The notes below the pieces were generated by a model, which saw only the letters and a list, made by a program, of their open reading frames with translations, did not search any database and was not told the origin of the DNA. A DNA stretch of 64,000 nt from Diploptera punctata (lineage: Eukaryota > Arthropoda > Insecta > Blattodea > Blaberidae). This document shows positions 34,319-44,879 of this stretch, one piece after another (positions within the stretch are counted from its first letter, which is position 1; the number at the start of each line of letters is the position of its first letter). The DNA is taken from assembly GCA_030220185.1 (NCBI GenBank), contig JASPKZ010004568.1:869501-933500 (forward strand). Reading direction: 5' to 3'. The translations under genes were made by a program, and so were the position numbers.

Positions 34319-34441
34319 TATAATTTTTCTCTTCAAATATGAATTATCTTTTTGTTTTAACAAATTAAATTATACCTTGTATTTAAAAAACGTTTAATCA
34401 ATAGAATTTAAAAATAATATCATGCGATGTAATAATGTTCT

Positions 34442-35617
34442 TAAAATTATCTATCTATATTCGGGTTTTTACAGCTGCTGCCGCCTTCCCGTGCCAAACC
34501 TCCAAACCCTTTGGGCATCCTCGATGCTTAATTCTTAAAATTATAAAAGAATAAAACGAATCATTCTGCACACAACTTTCATCAGGGATAGAAGCAATAA
34601 GAGCTTTACTGATAAAATATAATATTTAATGCTAGAAGAATAGTTGATTTAAGAAAAGGATAGAATATATTTTTAATTGACGGTGAAGAATAATACCACC
34701 TGCATTTACTTAATCTGCTGGGAACTTAAGAAGTGAATAAATTTGCAATTGTTTCTACAAGAAACATTTTTGTGATTTTGAAGTGTTTTCCTATCCAGTG
34801 TACTAACTTCCGATCCCAGGAAGAGAATCCGGCTCTACAGAAAATTAAACCCAACCTGAACCAATAATCCTTTTTGGGACTCAAATCCATCTTCAAAATT
34901 TTACCACAACATGGGGCATCAAGAGAATTTCTTTTCCAGTAGCTACAATAATTAGGGGATCCAGGTTGAGACAAGAGCTCTAACGACTGCGGGGCTCGAT
35001 TTTCTGACCACTAGTTACACGAAACTAGCTACATGATCATCACCTCTGTAAATATAAAGTGAATTCGAGGCCAGCAGCCGCCATTTAGGCCAAAGGAACT
35101 TCTAGGCCTGCCCCCCTTGGTGTTTATAAGTAAGTGCATCTTAATTTGAAGCATGCCTGGAAAATAGGGCTGTAAGTACTACAAAATGAGAAATATAATG
35201 TGCTTACCAATGGAACTGTGTCCGATGTAATGCCAGGTCGAGTCATGAGATGACATGTAGCCCATTTATTGTAAATCAAATATCCCAGCTCACTAGGCCT
35301 GTATCTTACTTTTATTTCGTCATCATTGGAGGGCAGATGAAGTGGATGGCATTAGTATGGAGACAAACTGAAATTAGTTTTTGGACGGATAAACGAGTGA
35401 ACCTCCGAGAAACACCTATCGTGGTTGCGAATCCTAAACCACGAACTCCACATGGAGTGTCCGAAAGGAGAATTAGGGATTCGAAAGTGAAGAGCAAGTG
35501 ACTAACCACTTGTGACATGTGACCTCCTGAATTTAAATGTCAACAAGATGTCAATCTCAAAACATTGAAAAGGGAAGCGATGAATTATAAAAATAATATT
35601 TATTCTACCTTTCTTAT
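34442..35617. other. No gene recognised
   Basis: Open frames at 34726-34974 (minus) and 35250-35501 (plus) have no recognisable domains. No tRNA-like or inverted-repeat signature was seen. Confidence 0.4.
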
Positions 35618-36090
35618 CATAAGTAATGCCACGAGTGATTTCCAAATTATCGATAAATTCACGACTCACGAAGTGAGGAGTGAATTTATCTAGAGAATTT
35701 ATCTAGAGAATTTGGAAGGAAACAAGGTGGCATTTGTTAGGACTATTTAACGACTAAAATTAAGCGGTTTACTCACAAATCATTATTTAACTATAGTTAT
35801 TTTAAAATATTTATATATTTAATGTAAACGGTGATGTTTGAAAACAAATGAGAAACGATAGGTACGCTTCTACTGCTTCTTTTGTTTATCACTGCAACCA
35901 GATTCATACTATTTATTGCCAAAGGAACGCATTATTGTAAGGAGGAGCTTTCTTTAATATGGTAATTATAACACTGCTAAATATTTGAGTGATGAAACCT
36001 TGTGAAACACGACTCTTGATTGAGTTGCTTAAAACAGAAAACATTGTGAAACGTGATTGGTCATTGACTCCCATTTGGGGCACAGAGTTT
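35618..36090 (+). repeat. Hairpin repeat copy 1
   Basis: GTAATGCCACGAGTGATTTCC (about 35625) and its inverse GGAAGGAAACAAGGTGGCATT (about 35710) form a hairpin around GAATTTATCTAGAGAATTT. The 3' part shares CATTGACTCCCATTTGGGGC (about 36064) with 41970-41990. The second copy spans 39905-41995 and is split by a Penelope-like element. The family is non-coding. Confidence 0.75.
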
Positions 36091-36186
36091 TATTAGTTTT
36101 AATAGTCAAACGTAATTCATTATGAAAATTTTCATCATTGAGAGTTTTTCTCCAACCAATCTTAGTACTTAGCATGAATTAAAAAA

Positions 36187-36187
<1 letters not shown>

Positions 36188-36228
<41 letters not shown>

Positions 36229-36960
36229 TAATGATTTATTTTAGCTGGCAGAGTTAAGGCCATAAGGCCTTCTCTTCCACTCAACCAGCGAATAGTAAAA
36301 TTATACAAAAATTACGTACATATTACAATTTTAAGATATTAAAATACAGACTAAACAAAATACAATGATGATGGATCTAATACTAGCTAATGCTAACAAA
36401 AACATAGAATATAATAAAATTAAAATGATATAAAATAAAGTAAGTAGCTTCCTACATGATTATTAATAGAATGCTCTATATAGTTGTTATGTAGTTAATG
36501 TTTTCATTCTGTCGAACTTAAGATATCAGTTAATTTGGATTTAAATAATGACAGCGATTGACAGTCCCTGACATGACTGGGAAGTGAGTTCCGTGCTCTA
36601 GCCATAGATATTGTGTAAGATTCAGAGTACAGACAGGTCCTGTGTTGTGGTATCAAAAGTAAAGAAGAGTCTTGTGATCTTGTTCCTAAATTGTGATGAG
36701 CCGAGAAATGTTGAAAACGTGTTGTTAAATAAGTTGGTAAATATGTGTGCAGAATTTGGAATAGTAAGGTATGTGAATGTAAAGTTCTTCTGTCATTTAG
36801 GCGTAGCCATGATAAGGCCTGAAATGAAGGAGACACGTGGTCATAACGACGGAGATTGAATATAAATCGAATGCACGCATTATGAGCACGCTGTAGTCTG
36901 TCAGATAGATCAGTTGTAAGATTAGTCAGTAATATGTCGCAGTAGTCGAAAAAGAAATAA
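36188..36960 (-). mobile_element. CR1/Jockey-group LINE 3' fragment
   Basis: The minus strand encodes LRLNDRRTLHSHTLLFQILH, YTISMARARNSLPSHVRDC and LFKSKLTD, the C-terminal region of the same clade as 6640-8290. The 3' terminus reads GAAGGCCTTATGGCCTTAAC, close to GAAGGCCACATGGCCTTAAC there. Its tail is an (ATT)n run at 36188-36231. One frame is open from 36836 to 36504. Confidence 0.85.
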
Positions 36961-36999
36961 ATATAAATGACTACGCACTTATAGACTATCTATTTACAA

Positions 37000-37620
37000 C
37001 AAACATTCACAAATGTCCCTTTATTAAAGTTCTCCATCGTTTTCTGTCTTCTGTGTCTTTATCTGTTATACCAAATTTTCACATTGAATTTTGAATTTTG
37101 TTCTTCAAAGTTGTTCTTGGTCTTCCGTTTTTTGTTACTTCTTTCAATTTTTCATGCACAGACGGCCTTTGGCAGTCTTCCATCCTGCATTCTTCTTACG
37201 TGTCCATACCATTTTAGCCTTCTGTGTTCAATCACATCCATTATATTTCTTTCTGCATTCATCCATTTTCTAATTTCTGTGTTTCTAATTTTTGCCAGTC
37301 GAGATTTTCTGGCGGCTCTTCGCCAAAAAATAAATTTCAACTGAAGTTATTCTATTGGCATGTTGTTGTGTCATTGTCCAAACTTCCGATCCATATAATA
37401 TTATACTTTCTAGGATGGGTTTATAAATTAGTCGTTTTGTTCTGTTATTGATGTTTTTACTCCATAGTATAGAGTTTAACATTCTTATGGTTTTTCTTCC
37501 CTTACTAATCAGTTTTGATATTTCTTTGTTTGATGTTCCATCTTTCTTTATACTTGAACCCAAATAACAAAAACCAACGCTCTTCTTTACCTTTACCTCA
37601 TCAATATATAATTCATCTGG
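37000..37620 (-). mobile_element. LINE C-terminal fragment (third RTE-like variant)
   Basis: On the minus strand: GSSIKKDGTSNKEISKLISK, ESIILYGSEVWTMTQQ, and, after a frameshift near 37310, NTEIRKWMNAE and RRLKWYGHVRRMQDGRLPK. These are the RT thumb and C-terminal motifs of RTE-like LINEs. The variant is distinct from LINE-A and LINE-B. Confidence 0.8.
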
Positions 37621-38238
37621 ATCTTATCAAATATACATTGAAATAATTTAGAAATCTCATCAATGTGATTACTCTAAATATGGTATGTTATATTTTAATA
37701 CGTATCGTGTTACACGGACTAGAATATTATTCTGATTTTTAGTTGTCTTAGTTTATTTATTTATTTACCCTAGTGTATCCTCCACTTTTGTACATGTCCT
37801 GTACCACTCGGAATTTAATAATACACGACCAGCCGAGAAAGACAATTTTAAACTCTTTACAACATACATAGGACCTATTTGTTTTTTTTTACGACACAAG
37901 CACATGGACGGCCTCCCAGGATTACTGATCAGATCAAATCCAGGGCCACCTCCGTAACAACAGTAACGTCTAAGACACATCTCGGTGATTTATGCCTACT
38001 TATGAATTATGGCCTACTTTATCGCACTGAGTGCTGTAAAATAAATTATGTCAAGTTGAAAACATGACACAAGAGATTTGTTGCGTATATTAATTGTAAT
38101 TTTTGCCTCTCACACCAATGTTCACATTTTTCGTTACAGGTATTTGACGTTCCTATTTGCAATATGTAAATAAATCACTACTTTAGGTTTAGGAAGCAAA
38201 AAGTGTGGAGACATTCATTTATATTAGAACGTAATATT
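37621..38238. other. No gene recognised
   Basis: AT-rich with no identifiable features. Confidence 0.4.
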
Positions 38239-38611
38239 CATTCAGTAGAAAAAAAAACTCCTGGCGCGACAGGCCTACAAGGCCCTTAGCCTACCAGCCG
38301 GCTGCTGGCCTCACATCCACATGTGTCAATCACAGAGGTAGATGATAATCAGCCAGTGTAGGGGTGACATGTGGTCAGCATGTCGAGTCCCCCAGCCGTT
38401 ATAGCTGGTTTTCTCAACCTGGAGCCGCTACTTATTGTAGCTACCCAAATGCATCACGATGCTGGGTAGGCACCGGTCCCATACTGGCCGAAATACCATG
38501 AGAAAATTTCTTCCCCCACGGAGACTCTAACCAGCGCAAGTCCCGTAGCTCTGCGCCAAGGCTTCCTGCCTTAACCGCTCGGCTACGGCGCGGGACTCAT
38601 TCAGTAGAAAA
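38239..38611 (-). mobile_element. SINE-C (Leu/Ser-tRNA-derived) with 14-bp target duplication
   Basis: CATTCAGTAGAAAA occurs exactly at 38239-38252 and 38598-38611, enclosing 345 bp. On the minus strand the insert begins with a class II tRNA-like head (GCCGTAGCCGAGCGGTTAAG) and a B-box-like GGTTAGAGTC, and ends with a poly-A tail. It is a single copy in this window. Confidence 0.9.
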
Positions 38612-39904
38612 CGGAACGTATGTCTAGTATATATTAACTTTCAAACCTCAAACGAAGACTTATATGATGATGGGGTGCAAAAGTTTTAGGTAAGAAGTAC
38701 AACAAATATCCGTCACGCATGAACTGCATGAAGTAAATAAATTCCTCGCCAGATAAATTGACCCGTTTTGCTGGCTTATAGAATACATTTGTTTTTGTTA
38801 ATTTAATGTTTGATTTATAGTTGCATTGCGACAAAACAAACATGGCGGGTGCTCGAACGATATTTTAATTTTGAGTTTGAGCTAAACCCTAATCTCCAAT
38901 GCTCATTTTTCGCAGATTTATTGAGAATTTATTTCTCGCTTTATTTCAGAAAATCTACAGCTCTTCATTGTGACAAATTTAACATTTCGATCGCTAGATC
39001 AAATTTAAAATTTTGTTTCAGGTGAATTCCTATTCCTACCGATACGATTTTGTTGCTTAACGAAATCGACTTTACTTTTAACCCACTGGCTTCAGGTTTT
39101 AAATGCTCAATGCACTTCCCCAGAAACCGCATTTAAGTACCATAAATTATATTTTCTATTTTCAGACATTAAAAACAAGCAAAAGATAACGGTACTTGAG
39201 ATCACATTAAGTGTGAAGACCAAATCACATTTCTCTACTATTCACATATATTAACAAACGATTACTCTGCCAAGAGATGTAGAAATTATTGCAAAATATA
39301 TAATAGCAGAATTAAGCGAATATACCTCGTCTTCTGGGTTGAAGGCCAGTTAACAGCCGGCGAGTCTACTTCGTCTTTTGCTATATGCCGAGTTTGTTTC
39401 CGAAAGTAAATTGATGCCACTAGAGTGTTAAAATACATATTTTAGGTGCCTACTAAGTTGCGTCGATGAATGTATGTAATGCATATTAAGTATTATCATG
39501 AAAACAACCTCAACTGTTTTATTTCTTCGAAATTTGCTAAGATGCAAATAAAAAGAAATTGATGTGTACCCTTATGAATACTGTGAGAGGTAATGTATTA
39601 TGCGATACTCGTATAATAGTGTAGCCTGTATTATCAATAATAGAGAGCACACGATGCACCTGAATATGATATCACAATACAAGCTCCTGACACCTGTCTC
39701 GCATGTCACCCCCAGGGGGTCACACTCAGCACGTGCTCAAGTTCCCTAATAATACTAATTGTAACTTCTCGTGTTTCCTCAATCCATGCTTCCGTCTAAT
39801 ACAGAAACAAAGTTTTATAACTTGACACAACTCGTATGCAACCTTCGAACATCTATCCTTGGCTTCGATTAAGTGACACAACAACATCGCTTTTTCTTAC
39901 ATTT
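38612..39904. other. No gene recognised
   Basis: AT-rich. Short open frames near 38634-39025 on both strands have no recognisable domains. Confidence 0.4.
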
Positions 39905-40151
39905 TTATCACAAGTAATGCCACGAGTGATTTTCAAATTATCACGAAGTGACGAGTGAATTTATCTAGAGAATTTGGAAATCAAGAGTGGCATTTGTTAT
40001 GACTATTTAACGAACAAAATTAAGCTGTTTACTCACAAATCATTATTCTAATATAGTTATTTTAAAATATTTATATATGTAATATAAACGGCGATCCATA
40101 TTTGGTTCGTCTTCCGGGCTTATAGGCCGTGGTCTGGTTGTCTTCTTACTC

Positions 40152-40186
40152 GACGTTTCGTCTACTGCTGCGGTAGACATCATCAG
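40152..40186 (-). ncRNA. Hammerhead-ribozyme-like motif, left arm
   Basis: The exact reverse-complement counterpart of the motif at 41341-41375, in the inverted copy of the element. All core bases and stem II are retained. Confidence 0.65.
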
Positions 40187-40673
40187 GAGATACTGCGTGC
40201 TTTCTGTGAACTGCTCAACAGTCGGCTGCAGACCGGATGGTCGTTGGAAACTGTCTCTCTGTTTATAGCTAAACCCCGGGTGGAGGGGAGGTTTTCTGCG
40301 CGCACCGAGTTGTGCGCTGTATTGCCGTGTGCAGAAGTCATAGGCTTCGTTGTCGTGTTATGCAGTGCTGGGATCCAAATTTTGTTTATCTTCAAGGTTT
40401 CTTCTTTTTTGTTGAAGGAATTTTTATGTTTGTATATTTCTATGGCTTCTCTGTATAGTCTGGTGTAGTAATGTGATGTTTGTGATAATACCTGGGTATC
40501 TTCAAATCTTATAATATGTTGTTGGTTGTTCATCAAGTGTTCCGCTACGGCCGATTTTTCATTTTGTTTTAACCTGCAGTGTCTCATGTGTTCTTGTAAT
40601 CGTGTGTTGATCATTCTTTTTGTTGTACCGATGTACACCTCTCCACAACTGCACGGGATACGATGTATACCGG
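40183..40673 (-). pseudogene. Penelope-like GIY-YIG endonuclease, inverted copy
   Basis: The minus-strand frame encodes the same GIY-YIG endonuclease from the PCSCGEVYIGTTKR motif through EHMRH, EDTQVLSQTSHYYTRLYREA and on to the stop at about 40183. It is open throughout, one codon better than the plus-strand copy, which has a stop after the REAIEI motif. It lacks the upstream RT linker because it is truncated at about 40673. Confidence 0.85.
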
Positions 40674-41344
40674 CCCGAAAACGAAAACAAGGAAGAGATA
40701 AATGGTAAGGTTTACCTACCTTATATCAAAACAACAACAGAGAAAATTGGACGAATATTAAAGAAATACAACATAGCAACAACCTACAAACCAACACAAA
40801 AAATCAGCAATATACTACGCCCAGCCAAAGACACTAGAGATCCTTTGAGTCATGCCGGTATATATCGTATCCCGTGCAGTTGTGGAGAGGTGTACATCGG
40901 TACAACAAAAAGAATGATCAACACACGATTACAAGAACACATGAGACACTGCAGGTTAAAACAAAATGAAAAATCGGCCGTAGCGGAACACTTGATGAAC
41001 AACCAACAACATATTATAAGATTTGAAGATACCCAGGTATTATCACAAACATCACATTACTACACCAGACTATACAGAGAAGCCATAGAAATATAAAACA
41101 TAAAAATTCCTTCAACAAAAAAGAAGAAACCTTGAAGATAAACAAAATTTGGATCCCAGCACTGCATAACACGACAACGAAGCCTATGACTTCTGCACAC
41201 GGCAATACAGCGCACAACTCGGTGCGCGCAGAAAACCTCCCCTCCACCCGGGGTTTAGCTATAAACAGAGAGACAGTTTCCAACGACCATCCGGTCTGCA
41301 GCCGACTGTTGAGGAGTTCACAGAAAGCACGCAGTATCTCCTGA
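40620..41344 (+). pseudogene. Penelope-like RT C-terminus and GIY-YIG endonuclease
   Basis: Residues KVYLPYIKTTTEKIGRILKK and YKPTQKISNILRPAKD belong to the RT-endonuclease linker. They are followed by GIYRIPCSCGEVYIGTTKR, the GIY-YIG core with the Cys pair typical of Penelope-like elements, then TRLQEHMRH. A later Glu (REAIEI) is in the position of the catalytic Glu. A TAA at 41094-41096 interrupts the frame where the minus-strand copy continues. The rest is open to 41344. Confidence 0.88.
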
Positions 41345-41375
41345 TGATGTCTACCGCAGCAGTAGACGAAACGTC
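41341..41375 (+). ncRNA. Hammerhead-ribozyme-like motif, right arm
   Basis: CTGATGA (41341-41347), then stem II GTCTAC (41349-41354) pairing perfectly with GTAGAC (41362-41367), then GAAA (41368-41371), then C and GTC (41373-41375). CTC before and GAG after could form a short helix I. Stem III is minimal, as described for Penelope-like hammerheads that work as dimers. Confidence 0.65.
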
Positions 41376-42119
41376 GAGTAAGAAGACAACCAGACCACGG
41401 CCTATAAGCCCGGAAGACGAACCAAATATGGATCAAGACGCCGGCCGTGAAAGCCTACAATTATATATAAACGGCGATATTTGAAAACAAATGCGAAACG
41501 CTATATTCCACTTGTTTATCATTGCAACCAGATCATATTATTTACTGCCAAAGGATCGCAATATTGTAAGAGTGTACTCTAGTGGAGAAATTTATAACCA
41601 ACATTATAAATATCAATTAATTTCTGATGTTCTATGATGTAAATATATCAATTATATTTGTTTGCAACGTTATTTCCTGGGAAATAATTCGTTTTAGATA
41701 CTGCAAAGAGTGGTTTCTTTTTTTTTGTGGTATAATCAATTGCTACAGATGTTTTATATTACAACCTGCAAGCACTATGTGTTTACATTCGTGCACTATA
41801 TATACAATCTGGTAGCCACATGTGGTAACTGTAGAATAATGCTATGACCTATACAAAATGTTAAAAAAGAGGAGCTTGATTTTAAAGTGATACAATTAAA
41901 CTGATAAAATCGAGGTGAAAAATGACCGTGATTGGTTGTAAGTAAAAAAATATCATTGACATGTGATTAGTCATTGACTCCCATTTGGGGCATCAGTTAA
42001 ATAGGCCAAATTATTAAGCCTCCTAATTCGATATATCTATCTGCTTGCTCTTATTTTGTTTCCTTTAATCAAAACGTTAATAGCCCAAGTCAATAAAATA
42101 TCAAACATACCGTATCATT

Positions 42120-42440
42120 ATAACTAACTCACTGGCACTATAGAACCCGTGGCCCCGCGGACATTAGCTCTCCACACATCCATAAGCTGTCCTCATGTTT
42201 TCAATCATCCCCTGTATAATCTACTTCCCTGAAATCATTGTTAATGTTTTCTCCCATCCCTTTCTTGGTCTACCAACTGGGCGTTTTCCCCTAGTTTTCC
42301 TACAAGAAGCTCCACGCCTCTCTTCCATTCTCCACTCGCGCAGCACCTAGCAGTGTACAATACTTAACAATTCTCTTTCCTATAAAGAGCATGCAGCGCA
42401 CTGTTATATAGTCTCTTCATTTGCCTATGTGTTCATCTCT
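42120..42440 (-). mobile_element. LINE-A 3' fragment
   Basis: The plus-strand text CACTGGCACTATAGAACCCG, ATTAGCTCTCCACACATCC and TTTCTTGGTCTACCAACTGG is the reverse complement of the LINE-A C-terminal coding end. It is broken. It is followed by a (TTATTA/TTG)-rich microsatellite at 42450-42540. Confidence 0.8.
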
Positions 42441-42599
42441 TTTTGGATATATTATTACTATTATTATTATTGTCATTGTTATTATCATTGTTATTATTAT
42501 TGTTATTATTATTATCATTGTTATTATTATTGTTATTATTCCAGTGTGTCACTTCCAGTTATTGGAGATCACTAAAAAAATTCATATGCATTACTGATA

Positions 42600-42705
42600 C
42601 CGGACGTCCATGACTACGAGGACATAAGCTCTTCAAACATTCCTATATCGAACTCTAAATGTTTTTCAATCAGTCCCCGCATAATTCGTACACTACCGGT
42701 TAAAA
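42600..42705 (-). mobile_element. Small LINE-A 3' fragment
   Basis: GAGGACATAAGCTCTTCAAAC and TTTTTCAATCAGTCCCCGC match the 3' coding end of LINE-A in the minus orientation. Only about 100 bases remain. Confidence 0.55.
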
Positions 42706-43380
42706 TCAGGAACTACTGATCAATTACTTACTTCCAGCAATAATAGACACTACTTCCGAAAGCGCTGAATTATTTATAAAATGAAACACTATACGTTGGT
42801 AGTAATTCCGCTTAAAGAATTAGCGATCAATCAGGGATGCGAATCTGTCCAAATAAAATCACCTATACCTGTAAGAGTGATAAGACAAGACAGGAAACAC
42901 AGTTTTATCACTTTTATGGGACTCCGTGCGAAAAATAAAAGTAATTATGTCCTAAAACGGCGCAAGAATAAAGAATTATGGCGAGCATTGTAAGTTTCTC
43001 CGACAAGTAGTTCCTAAGAATAACAAATATAAAATTTAGGTTTTCAATCATCAACACCCTCCGCCATTTTGATTACAGCAGGCAAACCTAAGACATCACA
43101 TTTCACATGTCCTAATTTTTACTCTCACCGAAAGCACAAAGAAAAGCTTGGCTTAAAGCTGCCCACTGAAATCTTTATGATATTTCACACACATCGTATC
43201 TAGTGATTTTTAAGACCGTTCGATGTAATTAGTTTGTTCATGTTCCATTATTTTGAAATGTAATACAATCGATTTCACAATACACGATTACATAACTTAT
43301 AAGTTACGTACTTTTATAGAAGTAGTATAGTGATTTGACGTAACTTTGTACCACTTTTTTCGTGTTAATTAAATGATTAA
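42706..43380. other. No gene recognised
   Basis: A 70-codon open frame at 42781-42993 has no recognisable domain. No repeat signature was identified. Confidence 0.4.
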
Positions 43381-44030
43381 TTAATTTTGAGGACGTGGCT
43401 GAACTCAAATACCTAGGAACAATAATCACAAATAGAAATGAGATGTACAAAGAAATTAAACATAGGCCGAGGCTCAATTCTAAATGCATGCTATTATGCA
43501 TTAGAGAGACTCTTCACGTCCCAACTCCTTTCATAAAACGTTAAACTGAAAATATTTAAAACTATTATTCTACCAGTTACATTATATGGATGCGAAACAC
43601 GGACTCTTATTTTAAGAGAGGAAAGGAGATTGCGAGTATTTGAGAATAAAGTACTCAGGAAAAATTTTGGACGAATTAGAGATGAACAGACAGATGAATA
43701 GAGAAGACTACATAACAATGATCTAAATGGTCTTTATAGAAAGACAGGTATAATAAGAACAGTTAAGTCTCATAGACTGAGATGGGCAGGACATGTGGCA
43801 AGAATGTGGAATGGAAGACTTGCATGGAAGCTTCTTGTAGGAAAACCAGAGGGAAAACGCTCAGTTATTAGACCAAGAATGAGGTGGGAGAATAGCATTA
43901 ACTAGGACTTGAGGGAAGTAGATTATACAGGGAATGATTGGGAACCATTATCTCATGAAAGGGATGTATGGAGAGCTTATGTTCGAGCGGCGATAAACCT
44001 ACGGGTTCGATAGTGCTGGTGAGAAGGAGT
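43381..44030 (+). mobile_element. LINE-A 3' fragment
   Basis: It starts at an AEFKYLGTIITN-like segment (GAACTCAAATACCTAGGAAC), passes through YGCETRTL, GHVARMWNGR and LLVGKPEGK-like codons, and ends at CCTACGGGTTCGATAGTGC. Frameshifted and with stops. The next element begins 45 bases downstream. Confidence 0.82.
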
Positions 44031-44329
44031 AGTATTTATTGTTAACTTTGATTGCACTGATATATAGTTTCATATGAGGGGTTCACAGCCATAGTCGACC
44101 AAGTCCACTTTTTAAAAATAATGGGATATTTAATGTAATATGTGTGGAAAACTTTGTACTATTCACTGCCATAGTGAACCAAGCCACTAGTTAATATACT
44201 TTCTAAGAGATGGAGTCTGTATTCAGATCTGGTGAAGTAATACATGAAACCTTCACAGCCATACTGAACCAAGTCCATTGTTGAGTTTATAAGTTTGGCT
44301 CATTGCTATCAAACAACTTTCTAGTTAAA

Positions 44330-44408
44330 ATGAGCAGTGAATTTGATTCTTCTGGTGAAGAATGTGTTCCTGATTCTTATTGTGAATCATCAGATATTAT
44401 TATAAATG
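44330..44408 (+). pseudogene. Transposase exon 1
   Basis: The ATG at 44330 opens 26 codons (MSSEFDSSGEECVPDSYCES and on) with an acidic Ser-rich start. The exon ends at AATG followed by the donor GTAAGT. Phase 1 is carried into exon 2. Confidence 0.7.
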
Positions 44409-44597
44409 GTAAGTAATATTATGTTTATTGTAATTTAGAAAAAATAAAATATGTATTTATTGTTTGATTACAAATGAGTTTAGGTCTAAGCAAAATATGA
44501 TATAGAATATTTTAAAATAAGAAAATATTAAAATAAATATAGTGCATGGACTCTTTATATCTGTGTACTTGTATTTAATTACATTATAATTTTTCAG

Positions 44598-44711
44598 ATA
44601 AAAACAAGAATACATCTGCAGAAAATGGGAATATTCCTGTCAATGTGTCCAGTTTATATAGACCTACAAAACATAAGAGTATGAATGATGAAGTCACTAA
44701 TACTGACAAAG
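44598..44711 (+). pseudogene. Transposase exon 2
   Basis: A pyrimidine-rich TTTTTCAG acceptor precedes it and GTAGGT follows. The exon has 114 bases, keeps phase 1 and encodes a polar Asn/Lys/Ser-rich linker. There is no stop in frame. Confidence 0.7.
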
Positions 44712-44879
44712 GTAGGTTATGTTTAGTCCTTTATAGTTTAAAATGTAAAGTGCTACAAAATAAGCCGAACAGAGAATTTCAGTAAATATTTTTGATGCCT
44801 GAATGCATATTTGATTGCAAAAATTAACAACCTACATTATTGGAGATATGCATACTGATTTTAAAAATATATTTTACAG

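Larger units (their letters stand above)
31920..34441 (+). repeat. Eight-unit 293-bp tandem array of tRNA-like genes between 100-bp direct repeats
   Basis: Seven full spacings of exactly 293 bases separate eight tRNA-like genes. The array (32020-34341) is enclosed by direct repeats at 31920-32019 and 34342-34441 that differ at one position. Each unit has a 62-codon open frame, a tRNA-like gene, and a TTTTTCTCTTCAAATATG spacer. Units 3 to 5 have identical tRNA-like genes; units 7 and 8 carry acceptor and anticodon-arm changes. A solitary, rearranged relative with the same spacer occurs at 49400-49870. Confidence 0.95.
40082..41478. mobile_element. Head-to-head Penelope-like element with 14-bp target duplication
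   Basis: ATATAAACGGCGAT at 40082-40095 and 41465-41478 flank an insert with a minus-strand copy (40096 to about 40673) and a plus-strand copy (about 40675-41464) meeting head to head. Both carry the GIY-YIG endonuclease region and the same 3' terminal sequence. The right copy extends further at its 3' end (ATCAAGACGCCGGCCG and onward) and further upstream into the end of the RT domain. Inverted terminal-repeat arrangements and 5' truncation are typical of Penelope-like elements. Confidence 0.9.
39905..41995 (+). repeat. Hairpin repeat copy 2, split by a Penelope-like element
   Basis: 39905-40095 and 41465-41995 together match 35618-36090. This includes the hairpin, the TAAGC(T/G)GTTTACTCACAAATC block and GACTCCCATTTGGGGCA. 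The break is exactly at the target duplication of the inserted element. Confidence 0.8.

Noticed and set aside
31920..34441. CRISPR-like array
   Set aside because: Units are 293 bases with no alternating unique spacers, the genome is eukaryotic, and each unit holds a tRNA-like gene.
35250..35518. Overlapping open frames on both strands
   Set aside because: Neither shows a domain, codon pattern or second copy.
42781..42993. 70-codon basic open frame
   Set aside because: There is no recognisable domain, and it lies in AT-rich DNA between LINE fragments; chance is sufficient.
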